A stretch of DNA of 64,000 bases, taken from positions 206,045,096 to 206,109,095 of the forward strand of contig CM065802.1 of the NCBI GenBank assembly GCA_033398695.1, read 5' to 3'. Position 1 is the stretch's first letter. Each line of letters opens with the position of its first letter. Shown here piece by piece: positions 60,501 through 64,000 of the stretch. Under the pieces are notes generated by a model, which worked only from the letters and a program-made list of their open reading frames with translations, did not search any database and was not told where the DNA came from. Source of the stretch: Orobanche coerulescens (lineage: Eukaryota > Streptophyta > Magnoliopsida > Lamiales > Orobanchaceae). Made by a program: the position numbers and the translations under genes.

Positions 60501-63500
60501 ATCCATCTCTAGAAAATTGAGGGACTTACGCAAACCCCAAACTCAATGTTCAAGCAAAGAAGTAAAATTTGATAATTTTTCCGAAAGTTCAGACATGAAC
60601 ATGATTTACTGCCAATGATCCTAAAGTAAACAACTTGAACTCAGTTTTCAAGAATGTAAAAAGTTGTCTTCGTATTCATGTATGAGGGGGTAACACATAC
60701 ACGAAGATGATTGTCATTGAGAAATGAATATAAAATCAATATTTTCATATTAGCAGGTGCAGAACTCAAGAAAACGAGCTAAACTTGATTTGACTTTGAT
60801 TCTCTACGGAACACAGTCAAAAGGATGTATAAGAACAACTCCACAGATATTACAAAGAGAACACAAAAGTTGTTTATAGGTAGGATCCCAGTAGGACCAA
60901 CATCACAAGTAAAAAGTTAACTCAAGCGATTTATAGATATTCACGAAATATTTGTCGAATAATTAAAGGATAAATTTCAGAAAAATGATGAAAAGGAAAA
61001 ATTAAAATAAACTATGAAACAGATAATACTCGTACCTTTTCAATAAGATCAAGTATATCTTGATTATCAATAAATTCTATGTAACTCCAATCAATTTCTT
61101 CCTTTGTGTACTCTTCTTGCTCCATCTTGAAAACATGCTGCAAGAAAATAGCTAATGTCATCTTAATTTAAATTTCTGATTTCTTAGATATAAATTTAAT
61201 CTTTATATGTCAACCTTCTACAGTTACTAAGATAGTATAAACCATCATATATGCACCTGATTGAAATGTTGCTGCAGTTTCTCATTAGTCAAATTTATAC
61301 AGAACTGCTCAAAGCTGCAAAACAAAAGGATCCAATATTAGAGGTAAGAGAATAAACGATCATGTAACATAGCCATAAAACATTTCAACTAAAATATTCA
61401 TTATAATAGCTGAAACTTAATATTCTGTTGCAACCCTGGATAACTACAAATAAAAACGCACGCTAGCAAAAGTAAATAATATGCATTATTTCTCTGTGTG
61501 TGTTTGTGTGTGTTTGTGTATTCCATTAAGTATAAATGCTAGGATAAATGCCACTGAGATACTGCAAAGTACCATAAGTTACTAAAATATATCAAAAACA
61601 GGGCTTCTGCACTTAATTACATAAGTTACCATTATAATAAGTCAATAACAACGTTTTTATGCAGCACTGTGTGGAATATTAACCTCTGTAAATAATGAAG
61701 ATTAAGCATACCGGTTAAGCACCTGTTTGTCTTGAAACTCTCAAAGCCATAGATATCCAGCACCCCAATTAAGAACTTTGAATCAGGATCTTGTCCAATA
61801 GAATGGTTGATCTTGTTCACAAGCCTGATCAGAAAGAAGTTACATACATATGTTGTAGTGGCAAACAATCAAATTTTTTCATACTTCTTTTATCATCATC
61901 ATCTGCACGTTAATCCCAACAATGTTGGGGTCGGTGGCGTGAAGATTATAGTGTCAATTAATGATCAAAGTTAGTTAACACTATAAATTCATGCAAAAAA
62001 CAAAGTAACAAAACCGTCATCACCATAAGGTTTTCCACATGCATGGAAAATAAAATGAGATAGCGATGAATTAAGATAATTGATATAATCATGTCCAGTT
62101 ACATGACTGATATCAACATGTACATCATGGAACATGATGCGTCATACTTCTTTTATGTAAAAAGAAAAACATTTTATTCATAAAAGAAAAAAAATTACAA
62201 CCGATGGATAAGTCATCCGCTCCATCAAAAAGCTATTACGGTGCTAAACTCAAATCTCTAATCTGTGTCGATGGACCATAAATATCACAGTTTTTTAATT
62301 ACTTACCAATCAAACAATCTTGAATAAACAATTTTAGCCAAAGCATCTCTACTGACTGCTGCAGCTCTCGGATCAAGGCTTCTTGTTATGGTTTCATCAC
62401 GAGTAATCATGACACGTTTGCACAAGGAGCCCTCAAGAGATTCCTCATTGCACCTAAGGACTTTCAAATTAATAACTTTCCGATTCACCAGAAAGTGTAG
62501 GAAAAACAGGACAGCCAAAAAAAAAAAAAACTTACATTAGGAGATCAGCTGCAGTTTTCAGATGGAATCGAGACTGATCATCCTTGGGCTGTGAAGCGTC
62601 ACTTTCACTTACCTTAGCAAATTCAATATTACCCAAGTGAAGAATTGCAGCCACCACTCGGAAAATTGCATCCTGCAAATGGAAATTTTACTACAATAGA
62701 AACCAATGAGGATAAAGACAAACAACATCAGATATTGGTACCTGCTCATCAGAACTGATCCCGACAACATCCATGGCCCTTCTTGTAGAAAGATATTCCT
62801 TAAGCTCGTCAACTCCGTCCAACTTATAGCAATTCGACTGATTTAAATAATGAAAACTCCGTGGATCCCCCAATTTGTATTTTTCAATATCCTGTTCGAG
62901 GCAAGAGAGATTTTGGCAGTTACAAGATTCACATTCATGTTAAAATCTTTAATTTATCAATCATCATCAACTGCACCTTAATCCCAACTATGTTGGAGTC
63001 GGTGGCATGAAGATTATAGTGCCAATTAATTGTCTAAAATTAGTTAACACTGTAATTCACGCAAAAAACAAAGTGGCAAGTTATACACCGGATGCCCTTC
63101 CTGTGGCAACTTTCATGGAGAAACTAAGAAGATTACATCAGCCAAAAAAATCCCAACATGCAAATATATATAAATTGATGAACTATCCTTAGTGTGGGAA
63201 CTAGGAACGAGGTCTGACATTAGAAGTGATCAATTCCGAACGATTAAAGCAGCATTGCTAATTAATGGACGCCATAATGCTGCCAAATAACCTGACTTTA
63301 ATATTGAAGTCATAAAATTCACATAATGCTGACTAATGAACATCAGTCCTTATGCCTACACACCTGAACTTTAACAAATGCTGCCATATGAATACAACAA
63401 TTCTAACAAATGAACCTCATAATGTTGTCAAAATAAATAAATAAAACAATATTCACAAACAAACAATTGAACTTTAACAATGTTGCAAGACGAATTACAA

Positions 63501-64000
63501 TAATGCTGACTAATGAACATCAATAATGGTTTCTAATGAATATCCTCAATGCTGCCCAAAAAGAAAAAGAAAAAACGAAAACAATGCTGCTACATGAATT
63601 GCATAATGCTAACTTAAAACAACATATAATGTGTCCATATTGGTTCCTAATTCTGATATCATGAAATGGTTCGAATTGACTTTTCCAAGGAACGAGAAAA
63701 TACTAATTCATGATTACAGATTTTTAACGATTGATCATAATCAGAAGTAGTTGAAAAGAAACAATGTCAACAGTAGCATAGCTGACCAAACTTTCCATGT
63801 GAGGTTCAGGTCAAAACCGTAACCAGCAGCTTCAGGAGCATGTTCAACGATGAGAATCAGAAATAACTCTCTAGAAGCAACAATATTACCTCTGGTGGAG
63901 CGGCACACAGCATATAAAAGCAATGGTAGTTCCTTTCAGGATCAGACACTTGGCAAACGCGCGACCTTTCCAGCAAATAAGTTCTGATTGCAGCACCAGA
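49064..64000 (-). CDS. class XI myosin heavy chain, 5' end beyond window
   Basis: Actin motor that carries organelles. Exons: 63890-64000, 62742-62891, 62536-62672, 62307-62453, 61723-61824, 61257-61314, 61036-61137, 60081-60118, 59866-59992, 59589-59759, 58920-59051, 58687-58796, 57441-57501, 56358-56535, 56012-56217, 55116-55235, 54409-54507, 54118-54330, 53881-54020, 53584-53695, 53464-53484, 53267-53350, 52352-52522, 51930-52073, 51595-51783, 51288-51419, 51134-51204, 50956-51052, 50815-50871, 50332-50388, 49781-49861, 49565-49647, 49064-49178. All junctions are GT-AG and in phase; 3816 bp, 1271 residues plus stop. Visible residues: motor to about 500 ([22 protein letters not shown]), six IQ motifs about 505-650 (from [15 protein letters not shown]), coiled coil about 650-838, globular cargo-binding tail about 873-1271. 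About 230 N-terminal residues with the P-loop are missing. The order matches Arabidopsis XI myosins such as MYA2; the isoform is not assigned. Confidence 0.95.
49231..49486. mobile_element. MITE-like foldback element in a myosin intron
   Basis: The left end GGTGATTACTAAATCCACCC and the right end (minus strand GGGATGACTACAATAGCTAT) are imperfect inverted repeats. Both are followed by a CTGAAGTTT- or TTGAGGTTT-like block. It fills most of the intron 49179-49564. There is no coding capacity. Confidence 0.6.
49862..50331. other. myosin intron with a microsatellite
   Basis: The intron contains a (GAAA)n run at about 50209-50235 and an (AT)n run near 50139-50148. Open frames on either strand here are low-complexity. 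Nothing else was recognised. Confidence 0.6.
50389..50814. repeat. myosin intron with degenerate ACTGATTTTTACTGA tandem repeats
   Basis: Between 50595 and 50730 the motif AAACTGATTTTTACTGA recurs five or more times with variations. Two A/T homopolymers flank it (50470-50491 and near 50793-50806). Confidence 0.65.
51483..51511. repeat. (GA)n microsatellite in a myosin intron
   Basis: About 14 GA units, followed at 51530-51580 by GGGGATTAAGGC and a TTGTTGTTG tail. That stretch resembles the 3' end of a SINE. Confidence 0.8.
52758..53004 (+). mobile_element. SINE-like repeat, copy 2
   Basis: The plus strand contains CATGTAACTGGAAATACC, GACAGGAAGGGCATCCGCG and AGTTGGGATTAAGGTGCAG, and ends in a (TGA)n tail. 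It is antisense to the myosin gene, in the intron 52523-53266. It is the most complete copy in this orientation. Confidence 0.72.
54612..54739. mobile_element. small MITE in a myosin intron
   Basis: Inverted ends TTCTAAAGTACCCACATAGG and, on the minus strand, TTCTAAGGTACCCACACCGG flank a 128-bp element whose interior is also partly self-complementary. It lies in the intron 54508-55115. No target duplication was identified. Confidence 0.72.
55236..56011. other. myosin intron, nothing recognised
   Basis: A 776-bp intron, AT-rich, with an A run near 55507-55522. No repeat or coding signal was identified. Confidence 0.5.
56231..56252. repeat. (AT)n microsatellite in a myosin intron
   Basis: About ten AT units lie just upstream, in gene sense, of the exon ending at 56217. 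Confidence 0.8.
56746..57033. mobile_element. Stowaway-like MITE in a myosin intron
   Basis: The left end CTCCATTCAATCCTTAATAT and the right end (minus strand CTCCCTCTGGTCCTTATTAT) follow the Stowaway pattern CTCCCTCCGTCC. TA flanks both sides (56744-56745 and 57034-57035), the target duplication of Tc1/mariner MITEs. Length 288 bp. The surrounding ATCATGGACCCG stretches on both sides suggest it sits inside an older inverted-repeat element. Confidence 0.78.
57502..58686. other. myosin intron, nothing recognised
   Basis: A 1185-bp intron, AT-rich, without a recognisable repeat. It divides a Ser codon (AG plus T). Confidence 0.5.
59270..59410. repeat. GC-richer inverted-repeat cluster in a myosin intron
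   Basis: Short motifs such as GCGAGGATAGAGCTCGCTAT, GTAGCGGTGAAGC and ATAGCGAGCGCTATGG occur in both orientations. The stretch looks like an end of an unidentified DNA transposon and contrasts with the AT-rich intron around it. Confidence 0.45.
60119..61035. other. myosin intron, nothing recognised
   Basis: A 917-bp intron with a short GTGCGCGCG run near 60390. No repeat family was identified. Confidence 0.5.
61893..62110 (-). mobile_element. SINE-like repeat, copy 3
   Basis: Same family as 48251-48505, with the tail at the left. It contains TTAATCCCAACAATGTTGGG and a diverged middle, and lies in the intron 61825-62306 in the same orientation as the gene. Confidence 0.68.
62961..63122 (-). 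mobile_element. SINE-like repeat, copy 4, truncated
   Basis: Tail at the left, then ACCTTAATCCCAACTATG, CACCGGATGCCCTTCCTGT and GGCAACTTTCATGGAG. The head present in copies 1 and 2 is missing. It lies in the intron 62892-63889. Confidence 0.7.
63123..63889. other. rest of the first visible myosin intron
   Basis: The motif AATGCTG with ATGAA(C/T) recurs many times between about 63250 and 63610, giving a loose degenerate repeat. No coding signal was found. Confidence 0.5.

Noticed and set aside
1..64000. tRNA, rRNA, snoRNA or microRNA genes
   Set aside because: No tRNA cloverleaf with A and B boxes or rRNA-like segment was recognised by eye; the primer binding sites are only short tRNA-complementary stretches. 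A covariance-model scan would be needed to exclude small RNAs.

Overview
The window is nuclear DNA of a flowering plant, probably a eudicot; the sequence alone does not fix the clade. The evidence is an intron-rich plant myosin XI gene, plant-type Ty3/gypsy and Ty1/copia LTR elements, two Mutator-like (MULE) transposons, an Au-like SINE and Stowaway-like MITEs. No rRNA, tRNA, CRISPR or organelle-derived segment was recognised.

Positions 1-29571 are a nest of retrotransposons. The outermost layer is a pol-less, Tat-like Ty3/gypsy element on the minus strand. It has a 5' LTR (28440-29571), gag (28313-26834, resuming 15278-15214) and a spliced coiled-coil ORF on the opposite strand (3206-4699, resuming 13337-13677). 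Three elements sit inside it. A1 (1-3205, cut by the window start) and A2 (4700-13331, TSD GCTCC) belong to one 2.8-kb-LTR family; A2 has no pol. B (15279-26833, TSD GTCGC) is a chromodomain-bearing chromovirus with a recognisable but broken gag-pol. B is itself split by a solo copia-type LTR (18538-20502, TSD TTGGC). Each TSD was read directly and each interrupted reading frame closes across its insertion.

Positions 29572-46063 carry DNA transposons and broken genes. A structurally intact MULE (30970-36830) has about 60-bp inverted ends and a perfect 10-bp TSD. It encodes a transposase spliced in frame to an OTU cysteine-protease domain, and carries a decayed plant-mobile-domain gene on the other strand. 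A FAR1/FHY3-type transposase (38268-41783) lies between inverted repeats and is broken by a one-base T-run frameshift. Next come an intron-containing pseudogene of the exosome subunit RRP45 (41929-43612), fragments of an En/Spm-associated gene (44200-45112) and a CACTA-type terminus at 46063.

Positions 46064-49063 are AT-rich and non-coding. From 49064 to the window end, on the minus strand, lies a myosin XI gene of which 33 exons are visible. They join to 3816 bp with no frame break, covering most of the motor, six IQ motifs, the coiled coil and the whole cargo-binding tail; roughly the first 230 codons lie beyond 64000. Its introns hold SINE-like copies, MITEs and microsatellites. It is the only clearly functional host gene; almost everything else is mobile DNA or its wreckage.

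The observations most worth follow-up are the transposase-OTU MULE with its palindromic subterminal arrays, the spliced antisense ORF of the Tat-like element, and arrays of short GC-core palindromes just upstream of the LTR TATA boxes in three unrelated element families.
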